A DNA stretch of 64,000 bases. Origin: Christiangramia sabulilitoris. GTDB taxonomy: Bacteria > Bacteroidota > Bacteroidia > Flavobacteriales > Flavobacteriaceae. Positions within the stretch are counted from its first letter, which is position 1. Each line of letters starts with the position of its first letter. The translations under genes were made by a program, and so were the position numbers. Below the pieces are notes generated by a model that worked only from the letters and a program-made list of their open reading frames with translations, made no database searches and was not told where the DNA came from. Positions 54,606-63,939 of this stretch are shown piece by piece. The stretch lies in assembly GCF_007050985.1 (NCBI RefSeq), contig NZ_VHSF01000004.1:27527-91526 (forward strand). The letters run 5' to 3'.

Positions 54606-55559
54606 ATGAGTAATACCATCATTAAAACAAATTTCAATTTTCCGGGTCAGATTTCGGTATATAAAGGTAAGGTAAGGGATGTTTATTCCCTTGAGAATGA
54701 CAGATTGGTCATGATCGCCTCAGACAGGCTTTCGGCCTTTGATGTGGTTATGCCTAAAGGAATTCCCTACAAAGGCCAGATCCTGAACCAGATCGCTACG
54801 AAAATGATGGAAAAAACCAGTGATATTGTACCAAACTGGCTGGATGCAACTCCAGATCCTAATGTTGCCGTGGGCAGAAAATGCGAGCCTTTTAAAGTGG
54901 AGATGGTGATTCGAGGTTATATGTCTGGTCATGCCGCCCGCGAATATAAAGCAGGCAAGAGAGAATTATGCGGGGTTCCCATGCCTGAGGGTATGAAGGA
55001 GAATGATAAATTTCCTGAACCAATAATTACACCGGCAACTAAGGCAGAGCATGGAGATCACGATGAAGATATATCACGTCATGATATTTTTGAACGAGGC
55101 ATTGTTTCTGAAGAGGATTATTTAAAGCTGGAAGAATACACCCGCAAATTATTTCAACGCGGGACAGAGATCGCGGCCAAACAGGATCTCATACTTGTGG
55201 ATACCAAGTATGAGTTTGGAAAAACTGCTGATGGTAAAATAGTTCTTATCGATGAAATCCATACTCCAGACTCTTCAAGATATTTTTATAAAAAGGGATA
55301 TGAAGAAAGACAGGAACGGGGAGAAGCCCAAAAACAACTATCAAAAGAATTTGTAAGACAGTGGTTAATAGCTAATGGTTTTCAGGGTCTGGAAGGCCAG
55401 ACCGTACCAGAAATGAGTGATGATTATATTGAATCTGTTTCTGAAAGATATATAGAGTTGTATGAAAATATTACCGGGGAAGAATTTAAAAAAGCAGATG
55501 TTTCAAATATTGAGTCCAGAATTAAAAATAACGTAGAGAACTATTTAAAGAATATATAG
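54606..55559 (+). CDS. purC: Phosphoribosylaminoimidazole-succinocarboxamide synthase
   Basis: 317 residues, the longer form typical of Bacteroidota and yeast-like SAICAR synthases. Motifs: [13 protein letters not shown] (nucleotide loop), [35 protein letters not shown] and [13 protein letters not shown]. It converts CAIR and aspartate to SAICAR in purine synthesis. It is 22 bases after the PhoH gene and followed by a terminator-like hairpin. Confidence 0.96.
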   Translation: MSNTIIKTNFNFPGQISVYKGKVRDVYSLENDRLVMIASDRLSAFDVVMPKGIPYKGQILNQIATKMMEKTSDIVPNWLDATPDPNVAVGRKCEPFKVEMVIRGYMSGHAAREYKAGKRELCGVPMPEGMKENDKFPEPIITPATKAEHGDHDEDISRHDIFERGIVSEEDYLKLEEYTRKLFQRGTEIAAKQDLILVDTKYEFGKTADGKIVLIDEIHTPDSSRYFYKKGYEERQERGEAQKQLSKEFVRQWLIANGFQGLEGQTVPEMSDDYIESVSERYIELYENITGEEFKKADVSNIESRIKNNVENYLKNI

Positions 55560-55661
55560 AGGCATTTTTTAGAAAACGGCCCTTACTTCTAACAAATCTA
55601 AATTTTCGACCTTTTTTTAGTAAGACAATACTTTTTTGATTCCTTTGGTTTTAATAATTTT

Positions 55662-55697
55662 AAAGACAGAACCGGTACAGCCGGTTTTGTCTTTTTT
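55662..55697 (+). terminator. Terminator after purC, directly before acs
   Basis: AAAGACAGAACCGG pairs imperfectly with CCGGTTTTGTCTTT and is followed by a run of T. It ends the purC transcript and lies just 18 bases before the acs ATG. Readthrough control of acs (attenuation) is a possibility. Confidence 0.75.
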
Positions 55698-55715
55698 TAT
55701 TAAACCAACTGAAAT

Positions 55716-57629
55716 ATGAGTAATTATCACATAAAAAATCTGGAGGAGTACTTTCAGGTATATCGGAAATCTGTTAGCGAACCTGAAAATTTCTGGCAGG
55801 AAGTGGCTGAAGAGCATTTCGTCTGGAGAAAAAAATGGGATAATGTTTTGAGTTGGGATTTTACCAAACCTGAAGTGAAATGGTTTGAAAATGCAAAACT
55901 GAATATAACCGAGAATTGTATAGATCGCCACTTGTTAGCCCAGGGAGATAAAACAGCGATTATCTGGGAACCGAATGACCCACAGGAAAAAGCCTTACAT
56001 CTAAGTTTTAAAGAGCTTCACAAAAAGGTAAATCAATTTGCCAATGTTTTAAAGGAAAACGGCATTAAAAAAGGAGACCGGGTTTGTATTTATCTGCCAA
56101 TGATCCCGGAGCTTACATTTGCGGTACTTGCCTGTGCACGGATTGGTGCAATTCACTCGGTGGTCTTTGCAGGATTTTCAGCTTCCGCGCTTGCTACCCG
56201 CACTTTAGATGCAGATTGCAAAATGATGATCACATCAGATGGATCTTATCGCGGCGAGAAAACCATCGATCTGAAAGGTATTGTAGATAAGGCCTTAGAA
56301 GAATGTCCCGATGTGAAAACAGTGCTTGTGGCGAAAAGGACAGGCTCAGAGATACACATGAAGGAAGGTAGGGATAAGTGGCTCGAACCTCTTATGGAAA
56401 ATGCTTCAGAAGAATGCCCTCCCGAGGTAATGGACGCCGAAGATCCTTTATTCATCCTGTACACTTCTGGATCTACAGGCAAACCTAAAGGTATGCTGCA
56501 TACGACTGCAGGATATATGGTCTATTCAGCTTATACCTTTAAGAATATCTTTAATTATCAGGATAATGATGTCTACTGGTGTACGGCCGATATTGGCTGG
56601 ATCACAGGGCATTCATATATAGTCTACGGTCCACTCCTTAACGGAGCAACCACGGTCATGTTCGAAGGAGTACCATCCTTTCCCGATTTTGGCCGATTCT
56701 GGGAAATTGTGGAAAAACATAAAGTTAACCAGTTCTATACTGCTCCAACCGCGATAAGGGCTCTAGCCAAGAAGAATTTGGAATATGTGGATAAATACGA
56801 TCTTTCATCTCTTAAGGTACTTGGAACGGTGGGAGAGCCAATCAATGAAGAGGCCTGGCACTGGTATGATAATAATATTGGAAAAAATAAGAGCCCAATT
56901 GTTGATACCTGGTGGCAGACTGAAACCGGTGGAATTATGATATCACCAATCCCTTTTGCCACACCTACAAAACCTACCTTCGCTACATTACCTTTTCCCG
57001 GAATTCAGCCGGTTCTGATGGATGAAAAAGGGGAGGAGATAAAAGGGAATCAGGTTGATGGAAGATTATGTATAAAATTCCCCTGGCCTTCGATGGCCAG
57101 AACTATATATGGTGACCATGAGCGCTACCGTGACACTTATTTTTCTGCTTTCGAAAATAAATATTTTACGGGTGACGGAGCCCTACGGGATGAAACAGGC
57201 TATTACAGAATTACCGGTAGGGTAGACGATGTAATTATTGTTTCTGGTCACAATCTGGGAACGGCACCTATAGAAGATGCGATTAATGAGCATCCGGCGG
57301 TCGCAGAATCTGCAATTGTTGGGTTCCCGCATGAAGTAAAAGGGAATGCTTTATATGGGTTTGTTATTCTGAAAGAAGCCGGTGAGTCAAGGAACCAGGA
57401 CAATCTCAGGAAAGAGATCAATCAACAAATTTCAGATAAAATAGGTCCTATTGCTAAACCAGATAAGATCCAGTTCGTGGAAGGTTTGCCTAAAACCAGA
57501 AGTGGTAAGATCATGAGGAGGATCCTACGAAAGATCGCTTCAAAAGATACCTCAGATCTGGGGGATACTTCGACTTTACTGAATCCCGAAGTTGTAGAGG
57601 ATATAATTACCGGTTCAGAAAAAATGTAA
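55716..57629 (+). CDS. acs: Acetyl-CoA synthetase
   Basis: 637 residues, AMP-forming adenylate enzyme. The P-loop is LYTSGSTGKPKG; VYWCTADIGWITGHSYIVYGPL, DTWWQTETGGI (acyl-binding tryptophan) and GRVDDVIIVSGHNLGTAPIED are characteristic of Acs. The catalytic, acetylation-regulated lysine is in TRSGKIMRR near the C-terminus. It activates acetate to acetyl-CoA. The last base is only 4 bases from the convergent exonuclease gene. Exonuclease and DUF294 genes of this type often lie beside acetate-use genes in other bacteria. Confidence 0.96.
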   Translation: MSNYHIKNLEEYFQVYRKSVSEPENFWQEVAEEHFVWRKKWDNVLSWDFTKPEVKWFENAKLNITENCIDRHLLAQGDKTAIIWEPNDPQEKALHLSFKELHKKVNQFANVLKENGIKKGDRVCIYLPMIPELTFAVLACARIGAIHSVVFAGFSASALATRTLDADCKMMITSDGSYRGEKTIDLKGIVDKALEECPDVKTVLVAKRTGSEIHMKEGRDKWLEPLMENASEECPPEVMDAEDPLFILYTSGSTGKPKGMLHTTAGYMVYSAYTFKNIFNYQDNDVYWCTADIGWITGHSYIVYGPLLNGATTVMFEGVPSFPDFGRFWEIVEKHKVNQFYTAPTAIRALAKKNLEYVDKYDLSSLKVLGTVGEPINEEAWHWYDNNIGKNKSPIVDTWWQTETGGIMISPIPFATPTKPTFATLPFPGIQPVLMDEKGEEIKGNQVDGRLCIKFPWPSMARTIYGDHERYRDTYFSAFENKYFTGDGALRDETGYYRITGRVDDVIIVSGHNLGTAPIEDAINEHPAVAESAIVGFPHEVKGNALYGFVILKEAGESRNQDNLRKEINQQISDKIGPIAKPDKIQFVEGLPKTRSGKIMRRILRKIASKDTSDLGDTSTLLNPEVVEDIITGSEKM

Positions 57630-57633
57630 AAAC

Positions 57634-58305
57634 TTAATTTTTGAAGAGATCTTTCAGCCGGAAATTCTTGTCTTTGGACAACCGGCTTAAAAGCTTCATA
57701 AAGATAAGTGCAGTTATATAGGCATCTCCTGAGGCTGTATGTCTGTCTGTAAGATCGATATTATAGGCTTCAGCGATCTCATCCAGAGTATAGGATTTTT
57801 CCCGGTCTATCAAATTAGTAGCGATCCTGGTACTTTTATATAAAATAGCGGTATCCAGAATTTTATTTTTTAGTTTGGGCAGCCCATGTCTGCCAAGAGC
57901 CTTATTGATCATCTTTACGTCAAAACCGGCATGATGAGCAATTAATACTGAATTTTGAATATAAGATAGAAATTTCTTTAGGGCTTCCAGTTCAGTGATT
58001 TTCTGAAACCGTTCATTCTGTATGATTCCATGGATCTTTACCGTCTCGGGATTGAACTTGGTTTGCTTTAGGAATACTTCAAAATTATCACTGATTTCGA
58101 TACTTTTATTTTCTACACGCAGAGCCCCAATACTAAGGATACGGTCCTGTTTAAAATCAAACCCGGTTGTTTCAGTATCAAAAACAACGAACCTGGTGTC
58201 TGAAACTTTTTCAGGAAGCTTTTCTTCAAAACTTTTGGCATAATTCTGCCAGAAGAAAGGAAGATCTTTCCGGGGCTTATTTTTTTTGAACCATTTCTTG
58301 ATCAT
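57634..58305 (-). CDS. DnaQ-like 3'-5' exonuclease
   Basis: 223 residues with a DEDDh exonuclease fold. Catalytic motifs: FVVFDTETTGFDF (ExoI, D and E), LIAHHAGFDVKMINKAL (ExoII) and DRHTASGDAYITALIF (ExoIII with H and D). A basic N-terminus WFKKNKPRKD precedes. It is too short for a polymerase epsilon subunit with tail, and probably acts in nucleic-acid turnover or together with the overlapping upstream DUF294 protein, whose stop overlaps its start by 4 bases. Its stop is 4 bases from the end of acs. Confidence 0.88.
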   Translation of the reverse strand: MIKKWFKKNKPRKDLPFFWQNYAKSFEEKLPEKVSDTRFVVFDTETTGFDFKQDRILSIGALRVENKSIEISDNFEVFLKQTKFNPETVKIHGIIQNERFQKITELEALKKFLSYIQNSVLIAHHAGFDVKMINKALGRHGLPKLKNKILDTAILYKSTRIATNLIDREKSYTLDEIAEAYNIDLTDRHTASGDAYITALIFMKLLSRLSKDKNFRLKDLFKN

Positions 58306-60224
58306 AAGTAATAGGTTGCTTCGTACCTGAGCTTTATAAGTTCCTGTATTTCCTTAATGGTCTTAAAGCATCTTTTCAGTTTTATTTTGTCCTCTTTTCC
58401 CAGATCTTCCAGGTTAATAAACCTTCCGTTATCCTTATTTTTTAATCCCTGTCTGGTTCGAAATTTAATTAATGCCCGTGAAGAATATGCACAAGCCTGG
58501 TATAGCTCCTTATTATTTGGTTCCAGTTGAGCCAGCTTTTCGAATCTTGCCGAGGTATTACTAATATTTTTCACCCTGTGCTCGAGGATAAGCAACCTGC
58601 CGGCATCGGTTAAAGGCATAACTCCCCTTTTCTTGATGTCGAAAAGATCTTTTTTCTCACCATCCTGCTCCACCAGGAACTGTCTGAAAAATCCTAAAGG
58701 CGATGGGTTTCTTAAAGCCTGGGCAGCCAGGCGGTTCAGGAAATTTCTATTTCCCTTTAAAATCTCGTAAATATGATCTGAAAGGGCATTGGTAAGTTTT
58801 ACATTACCATAGGAAATATCATAATCAAAGAAAATCTGACATAGCAGGATCTCATCATTTCCAGAAGTTGTTACCCATTGTGAAAATTGTTCCTTCCATT
58901 CAGAAAGAGAAAGACAATATTTGGGATTTCTGGCCATCATCTCGGCTGGACAAAATTCATATCCTATTATATTGAGTCTTTTGGTCACCTTTGTAGCCAG
59001 CTTCAGAAAATAAGCCCTTGTTTCTTCCAGTTTTTCTTCCGGGACATCTTCAAAAACAAGCGCATTGTCCTGGTCTGTATGCAGCAATTGTTCTTTCCTT
59101 CCCTGGCTTCCCAGCGACATCCACGCAAAACCTGCTGGGGGCGGTGTATCCAACTTAGCAATGCAGCGTTCTATAGTTCGCTTTATAGTGGCATCGTTAA
59201 GCTCAAAAATAATGTTGGAAATATGGGTAAGCGGAATATTACTTTTTAAATATCCATTAAGCAGTACCATTATTTTGCTCCTTATTCTCTTTAGCTTTTT
59301 TGTACTGCTGGCCCTGTTTATGGCTTTCATTAGTACTGCCGGGTTATTACCCTGCGATACTAAAATATCATGTTCAGAAACAATACCTTTAACCCTGGTA
59401 TTAGGCGTTCCATCTGCTGTTATACATATATGGTTGATGTTGTGTTTCATCATGGTGAGTTGGGCCTGGGCAATGGTCAAACCTTTGGAATAGCATATCA
59501 CCGGCGAATTCATCACTTTGCCTATTGGTTTTTTGATTTCGAACTTACCCGTTGCCACTAATTCTCTCAGGTCCACATCGGTTACAATACCAACCGGTTT
59601 TTCTTCTTCCACCACCACTACTGAGCCTACCTTTCTATTTGTCATTAGTATAGCAGCCTTCTGGATACTGGTGTCCGGAGATACAGTTACCATTTTTTTG
59701 ATAATGGGGATTGGCTGAAGTTCAAAAAGCGCTTCTTTTTTGAAAACTATTTCGTTTTCATCGGCAACCAGTTTGCCACGATGTTCATTTGAATAAGGGT
59801 TTCTGGTATTGGAAGCAAAACTTTCCATTAAAAAGTCTCCTACCTGCGGATTACTAATAGCATAGGGTTTGAAAATATCCAGGGGGATGGCATAGATTAC
59901 ACTTTCTTCATCTGTTACCGCATTGATTTGGTAGTTCTCCTTCGCAAATAAGGGCCTTAAACCAAAAATATCACCCTCATCACATTTATCGATAGTTTCA
60001 GGTTCCTTAGAATCATCCACTTTTTGTAGGTCTACAGCTCCTTTTTGAACTATGTAAAAATAATTGTGTACCTGCTCATCCCTGGCAAAGATCGTTTTGC
60101 CCTGTTCAAAGTACATTACCCTTACCTCATTTGCGATCAATTTAAGATGGCTTCGCTCCATTAATGAGAAAGGAGGAAAGTCACTTAAAAAATCGGCAAT
60201 TCTGGAGGCGATGGAATTAGTCAT
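58302..60224 (-). CDS. cNMP-binding/CBS/DUF294 nucleotidyltransferase-like regulatory protein
   Basis: 640 residues with four parts. A cyclic-nucleotide-binding fold (about 15-130, with YFYIVQKGAVDLQ and DEGDIFGLRPLF) comes first. A CBS pair follows (about 170-290, with VGSVVVVEEEKPVGIVTDVDLREL). Next is a DUF294 nucleotidyltransferase-like domain (about 340-450, with MSLGSQGRKEQLLHTDQDNA), similar to the GlnD/DNA polymerase beta active site. The DUF294 C-terminal domain (about 480-625) is last. The protein resembles putative signal-transduction proteins linked to acetate or nitrogen metabolism. Its gene overlaps the exonuclease gene by 4 bases and is close to acs. The cyclic nucleotide, if any, is unknown. 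Confidence 0.88.
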   Translation of the reverse strand: MTNSIASRIADFLSDFPPFSLMERSHLKLIANEVRVMYFEQGKTIFARDEQVHNYFYIVQKGAVDLQKVDDSKEPETIDKCDEGDIFGLRPLFAKENYQINAVTDEESVIYAIPLDIFKPYAISNPQVGDFLMESFASNTRNPYSNEHRGKLVADENEIVFKKEALFELQPIPIIKKMVTVSPDTSIQKAAILMTNRKVGSVVVVEEEKPVGIVTDVDLRELVATGKFEIKKPIGKVMNSPVICYSKGLTIAQAQLTMMKHNINHICITADGTPNTRVKGIVSEHDILVSQGNNPAVLMKAINRASSTKKLKRIRSKIMVLLNGYLKSNIPLTHISNIIFELNDATIKRTIERCIAKLDTPPPAGFAWMSLGSQGRKEQLLHTDQDNALVFEDVPEEKLEETRAYFLKLATKVTKRLNIIGYEFCPAEMMARNPKYCLSLSEWKEQFSQWVTTSGNDEILLCQIFFDYDISYGNVKLTNALSDHIYEILKGNRNFLNRLAAQALRNPSPLGFFRQFLVEQDGEKKDLFDIKKRGVMPLTDAGRLLILEHRVKNISNTSARFEKLAQLEPNNKELYQACAYSSRALIKFRTRQGLKNKDNGRFINLEDLGKEDKIKLKRCFKTIKEIQELIKLRYEATYYL

Positions 60225-60264
60225 GGCCCAAATTTATCTGAAATAAGATTAAAATCGAATTTAA

Positions 60265-61347
60265 TCAATCTTCAATTTCAATTTCATAGTCCTGAATTAG
60301 TTTGTGAATGGCTTTTTCAGTTTCTGAAAGTTGAGAATAGACCGGCTTTTTTTCTTCATCTACTTTTTTGAAATAAGGGACGATTTCCCCGGTCTCATAG
60401 GTTTTAATGATCTGTGGATGCACATAGTAGCTCCGGCAAACGGCCCTGGTGTTGCCCAAACCTTCTGCAGCGGCATCGAATCCTGCCAGGATATTTTTCT
60501 TTTGTTCTTTTTCCTCTTCAGTATAACCAAATTCCAATAAGGTCTCAAAAAAGATTTTGGTAGCAGACCAGGTTCTAAAGTCCTTTGCCGAAAAAATTTC
60601 TCCACTAAGTTCGTGGATATATTCATTGATCATTTCACTATTAATACTCTGTTTTTCACCATCCTCATTATAAAACTTGAATAACTCCCATCCGGGAATT
60701 TCCTCGCATTGATTTATAAGGCCAATCAATCTTTTATCTTCAATGGTAATAGAATGTTCTTTTCCTTTTTTTCCGACGAATTCAAATTTGATTCCGTCTT
60801 TATATGGTTTTACATGTTTAGTTCTGAATGTAGAAAGGCCGTAGGTTTTATTGTTTTTAGCATAATATTGATTTCCAATTCTAATGTGCGTTTCTTCCAT
60901 TAACCTTATTACTATGGCCAGAACTTTTCGCTTAGGCATTCCCTCTAATAAAAGGTCTTTTTCAACCTGCTTCCTGATTTTTGGAAGAACTTTGCCGAAA
61001 GCAGCCATTTTAAAAAATTTGGTTTGATTCCTGATCTTTGACCAGTTTGGATGATACATATATTGCTTGCGGTCTTTTTCGTCACGGCCTACCACCTGCA
61101 AATGACCATTCGGGAAATGTGTGATCCTTACCTTCTTCCAGGCTGGAGGGATAACCAGACTTTTGATACGGTCCAGGACTTTGGTGTCTTCAATTTTTTC
61201 ATCTTTCTTATAGTAGGCAAACCCTCTTCCAACTTTTTTTCTGCTTATGGAGAGATGCTTTTCAGAAACATATCTAAGATTGGCAAGTTTTACCGCTTCA
61301 TGGGGATCATTCATCACCGTTTCTGCATCTTCAGGAGTCAGCGTCAT
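60265..61347 (-). CDS. DNA topoisomerase IB (poxvirus/eukaryote type)
   Basis: 360 residues. N-terminal TopIB domain with RIKSLVIPPAWKKVRI and GHLQVVGRDEKDRKQYMYHPNW; catalytic domain with VIRLMEETHIRIGNQYYAKNNKTYGLSTFR, FSAKDFRTWSAT (R258) and CRSYYVHPQII, where the catalytic tyrosine is Y308. It relaxes positive and negative supercoils by a 3'-phosphotyrosyl intermediate. Bacterial TopIB enzymes of this size are scattered, and common in Bacteroidota and Proteobacteria. It is 40 bases downstream of the DUF294 gene start and on the same strand, but read first. Confidence 0.93.
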   Translation of the reverse strand: MTLTPEDAETVMNDPHEAVKLANLRYVSEKHLSISRKKVGRGFAYYKKDEKIEDTKVLDRIKSLVIPPAWKKVRITHFPNGHLQVVGRDEKDRKQYMYHPNWSKIRNQTKFFKMAAFGKVLPKIRKQVEKDLLLEGMPKRKVLAIVIRLMEETHIRIGNQYYAKNNKTYGLSTFRTKHVKPYKDGIKFEFVGKKGKEHSITIEDKRLIGLINQCEEIPGWELFKFYNEDGEKQSINSEMINEYIHELSGEIFSAKDFRTWSATKIFFETLLEFGYTEEEKEQKKNILAGFDAAAEGLGNTRAVCRSYYVHPQIIKTYETGEIVPYFKKVDEEKKPVYSQLSETEKAIHKLIQDYEIEIED

Positions 61348-61424
61348 CTTTTTTCTTTAAATATAGGCTGAATAAAACCTCATTTTGTTTAAAGAACTGT
61401 GAAACTTTTTACTTAAAAAAAGAA

Positions 61425-61448
61425 AAACTCCCTGAGAACAGGGAGTTT
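61425..61448 (-). terminator. Terminator after the M42 peptidase gene
   Basis: AAACTCCCTG (61425-61434) pairs with CAGGGAGTTT (61439-61448). On the minus strand it is followed by a T-rich run (TTCTTTTTTT). It lies 25 bases past the M42 peptidase stop. Confidence 0.8.
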
Positions 61449-61473
61449 AACAGAAAATTGTGACATGTGTAGA

Positions 61474-62562
61474 TTATTCGAAATAGCTAAAAGTGTCTCC
61501 CGATTTGATCTTTAAAATAGACTCATATATCAAATTGATCACATTTTCAACATCATCCCGGTGTACCATTTCTACCGTAGTATGCATATAGCGCAGAGGT
61601 AAAGAAATAAGAGCAGAAGGCACTCCACCGTTGCTATAAGCAAAGGCATCTGTATCTGTCCCTGTAAATCTTGAAGAAGCATGACGCTGGAAAGGAATTT
61701 TCTTTTCTTCTGCCGTGTCGATGATCAATTCCCTTAATTTATTTTGAACCGCCGGTGCATAGGATATTACCGGCCCATCACCGATCTTATTCAAACCATT
61801 GGTTTTCTTTTCGATCATAGGGGTAGTGGTATCGTGAGTTACGTCTGTCACTATGGCAACATTGGGCTGGATTCTATGAGTGATCATTTCTGCCCCCCTT
61901 AAACCAATTTCTTCCTGTACAGAATTTGTAACATAGAGACCAAAGGGCAACTGCTGATTATTTTCTTTTAATAATCTGGCTACCTGGGCGATCATAAAAC
62001 CACCAATTCTGTTATCTAAAGCGCGACACACAAATTTATTTTCATTCAGAATAAAGAATTCATCGGGATAAGTGATCACACAACCTACATGTACTCCCAG
62101 TTTCTCGACTTCCTCCTTATTATTGCAACCCACATCGATGCAAATGTTGTCCATTTTTGGAGACTGTTCTTTCTCTTTATCCCTGGTATGAATGGCCGGC
62201 CACCCAAAAACACCTTTTACAATACCTTTTTTGGTATGAATATTTACTCTTTTAGATGCTGCGATCTGGTGATCACTACCACCATTACGAACTACATAGA
62301 TAAGGCCTTCATCGCTTATATAATTCACATACCAGGAAATTTCATCAGCATGTCCCTCTATTACTACCTTATATTCAGCTTCCGGATTTATAACTCCTAC
62401 TGCTGTACCGTAGGTGTCGGTAATGAATTCATCCACATAAGGTTTCAGGTATTCCATCCAGAGTTTTTGACCTTCGGCTTCATAACCCGTTGGTGCAGCA
62501 TTATTAAGGTAAGTTTCCAGGAATTCTAATGATTTTTTATCCAGTACTTTACTTTTCTTCAT
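61474..62562 (-). CDS. M42-family aminopeptidase
   Basis: 362 residues. Metal-site motifs of the M42 family are visible: EGHADEISW (first His ligand), CRALDNRIGG (bridging Asp), VQEEIGLRGAE (Glu base and Glu ligand), VTDVTHDTT (Asp ligand) and MHTTVEMVHRDD (last His ligand). Family members are tetrahedral cytosolic aminopeptidases (TET) that trim peptides; some were misnamed endoglucanases. A glutamyl or general aminopeptidase is most likely. It is divergent from the DUF4294 gene (118 bases) and ends with its own terminator. Confidence 0.92.
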   Translation of the reverse strand: MKKSKVLDKKSLEFLETYLNNAAPTGYEAEGQKLWMEYLKPYVDEFITDTYGTAVGVINPEAEYKVVIEGHADEISWYVNYISDEGLIYVVRNGGSDHQIAASKRVNIHTKKGIVKGVFGWPAIHTRDKEKEQSPKMDNICIDVGCNNKEEVEKLGVHVGCVITYPDEFFILNENKFVCRALDNRIGGFMIAQVARLLKENNQQLPFGLYVTNSVQEEIGLRGAEMITHRIQPNVAIVTDVTHDTTTPMIEKKTNGLNKIGDGPVISYAPAVQNKLRELIIDTAEEKKIPFQRHASSRFTGTDTDAFAYSNGGVPSALISLPLRYMHTTVEMVHRDDVENVINLIYESILKIKSGDTFSYFE

Positions 62563-62680
62563 AGTTCAAATAAATTTTTACGAATTTAAAAAGTTTTAGA
62601 TTGGTGACAACCTGCTATTGATTAATTTTGGAATGATTTTGGTTTAATCGAATACTATATAGATTGAAATAGAAACTTTT

Positions 62681-63391
62681 GTGCGTACATACATATATAT
62701 ATTAATCCTAATGCTTGGCTTTAATGCCGTGGGCCAGAAATCCACACGGTCTTTCCAGAAAGATAGTGTCGAGAATGATACTATTGAAAAAATGTATATG
62801 ATCATCGAAGGAGACTCCGTACCCAGGGAAGCAATAGACCTGGAAGAGGTGGTTTTGCTTCGGAAGTTAAAATTTGGTTCCAACCTGGATAGAAAAAGGT
62901 ATTTGATTCTGCGCAGGAAGACTCGGAAGGTTTATCCTTATGCAAAGCTGGCTTCCGAAAGATTGGTAGAATTGAATTCCCGTTTAGATGATATAAAGAC
63001 TAAAAGAGCAAGAAAGAAATATACCAAAATCGTACAGGACTATATTGAAGACGAGTTTTCTGCAGAACTTAAGAAATTAACCAGGACCGAAGGGCAGATC
63101 CTTGTCAAGCTGATCCACAGGCAAACCGGTATAACAACTTATGATCTGGTCAAGGAGCTGAAGAGCGGGTGGAGAGCCTTCTGGTATAACACTACCGCTA
63201 GTATGTTTGATATTTCATTAAAGGAAGAATATCATCCGGAATCTAACCAGGAAGATTTTTTAATAGAGGATATTTTACAAAGGTCTTTCCGGGATAATAT
63301 TCTAGAGCGCCAGGATAGCGTTCTTGATTTTGAGTACCTGGAATTAAGTGATAAATGGAATAAAACTTCCTCTGGTAAAAAAAGCAGTTGA
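62681..63391 (+). CDS. DUF4294 secreted protein
   Basis: 236 residues, GTG start at 62681, with a signal-like N-terminus (TYIYILILMLGFNAVGQ) and a long charged remainder. Distinctive stretches: KMYMIIEGDSVPREAIDLEEVVLL, YLILRRKTRKVYPYAKLASERL and RTEGQILVKLIHRQTGITTYDLVK. These match DUF4294, a Bacteroidota family of unknown function. Its neighbour is the M42 peptidase gene on the other strand, an arrangement I believe is common in the phylum. The C-terminus is low-complexity and basic. Confidence 0.85.
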   Translation: MRTYIYILILMLGFNAVGQKSTRSFQKDSVENDTIEKMYMIIEGDSVPREAIDLEEVVLLRKLKFGSNLDRKRYLILRRKTRKVYPYAKLASERLVELNSRLDDIKTKRARKKYTKIVQDYIEDEFSAELKKLTRTEGQILVKLIHRQTGITTYDLVKELKSGWRAFWYNTTASMFDISLKEEYHPESNQEDFLIEDILQRSFRDNILERQDSVLDFEYLELSDKWNKTSSGKKSS

Positions 63392-63469
63392 AATCTTCTT
63401 TTACTTAGTTCTGTTTCTCAGCCAGTTACTTTCCAATCTTAAATTTTTCTAAAATAACTTCATTTTTTA

Positions 63470-63529
63470 TTTGGTTTCAAGAAAGAAGTTGGTGTATATT
63501 TGCAGCCGCTTTGAGAGCAAGGCGAAAGT
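63470..63529 (+). promoter_or_regulatory. Tandem promoter P1
   Basis: TTTG at 63470-63473, 21 bases, then TATATTTGC at 63495-63503: the Bacteroidota -33/-7 pair. It is followed by a hairpin CGCTTTG-AGAG-CAAGGCG (63507-63524) and the shared motif AGTTCA. Confidence 0.85.
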
Positions 63530-63606
63530 TCATTGAGCGTAGTATTGACGGGGATTTCGGGCTGATCAGGCTTTCGGAAAATTAAATTAAAATTTATTGA
63601 TTTTAG

Positions 63607-63669
63607 TTTGGTGGAAAGAAAAAAGGGGTTGTATATTTGCAGCCGCTTTGAGAGTAAGGCGGGAAGTTC
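63607..63669 (+). promoter_or_regulatory. Tandem promoter P2
   Basis: TTTG at 63607-63610, 21 bases, TATATTTGC at 63632-63640. The hairpin CGCTTTG-AGAG-TAAGGCG (63644-63661) and AGTTCA follow. The distance to P1 is 137 bases. Confidence 0.85.
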
Positions 63670-63743
63670 ACTGAAAGTACTGAGACTGGGGCATGTGAAG
63701 CGAAACGCGCTTCAAAAATTAAATAAAATCTTTTTAGTTTTTA

Positions 63744-63805
63744 TTTGGTTGGAGAGCAAAAGTCGTTTTATATTTGCACCCGCTTTGGAAACAAAGCGAT
63801 GTTCA
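63744..63805 (+). promoter_or_regulatory. Tandem promoter P3
   Basis: TTTG at 63744-63747, 21 bases, TATATTTGC at 63769-63777. A perfect 7-base hairpin CGCTTTG-GAAA-CAAAGCG (63781-63798), with a GNRA-type loop, follows, then GTTCA. The distance to P2 is 137 bases. Confidence 0.85.
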
Positions 63806-63876
63806 TAAGGGTAGATGGGAGTTGAGAGATTGACTTTGAAGCTTTTAAAACAAACTAAAAATTTTATTAAAAAAGT

Positions 63877-63939
63877 TTTGGTTGGTAAAGAAAAAGCGTT
63901 GTATATTTGCACCCGCTTTGAGACAGAGCAACAGTTCAC
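63877..63939 (+). promoter_or_regulatory. Tandem promoter P4
   Basis: TTTG at 63877-63880, 21 bases, TATATTTGC at 63902-63910. The hairpin GCTTTG-AGA-CAGAGC (63915-63929) and AGTTCA follow. The distance to P3 is 133 bases. It is the promoter nearest the transcribed region beyond the window. Confidence 0.85.

Noticed and set aside
63470..63939. Regular repeats that might be a CRISPR array
   Set aside because: The period is about 137 bases, the conserved parts are promoter elements and hairpins, and spacers are not unique fixed-length units. No cas gene is near.
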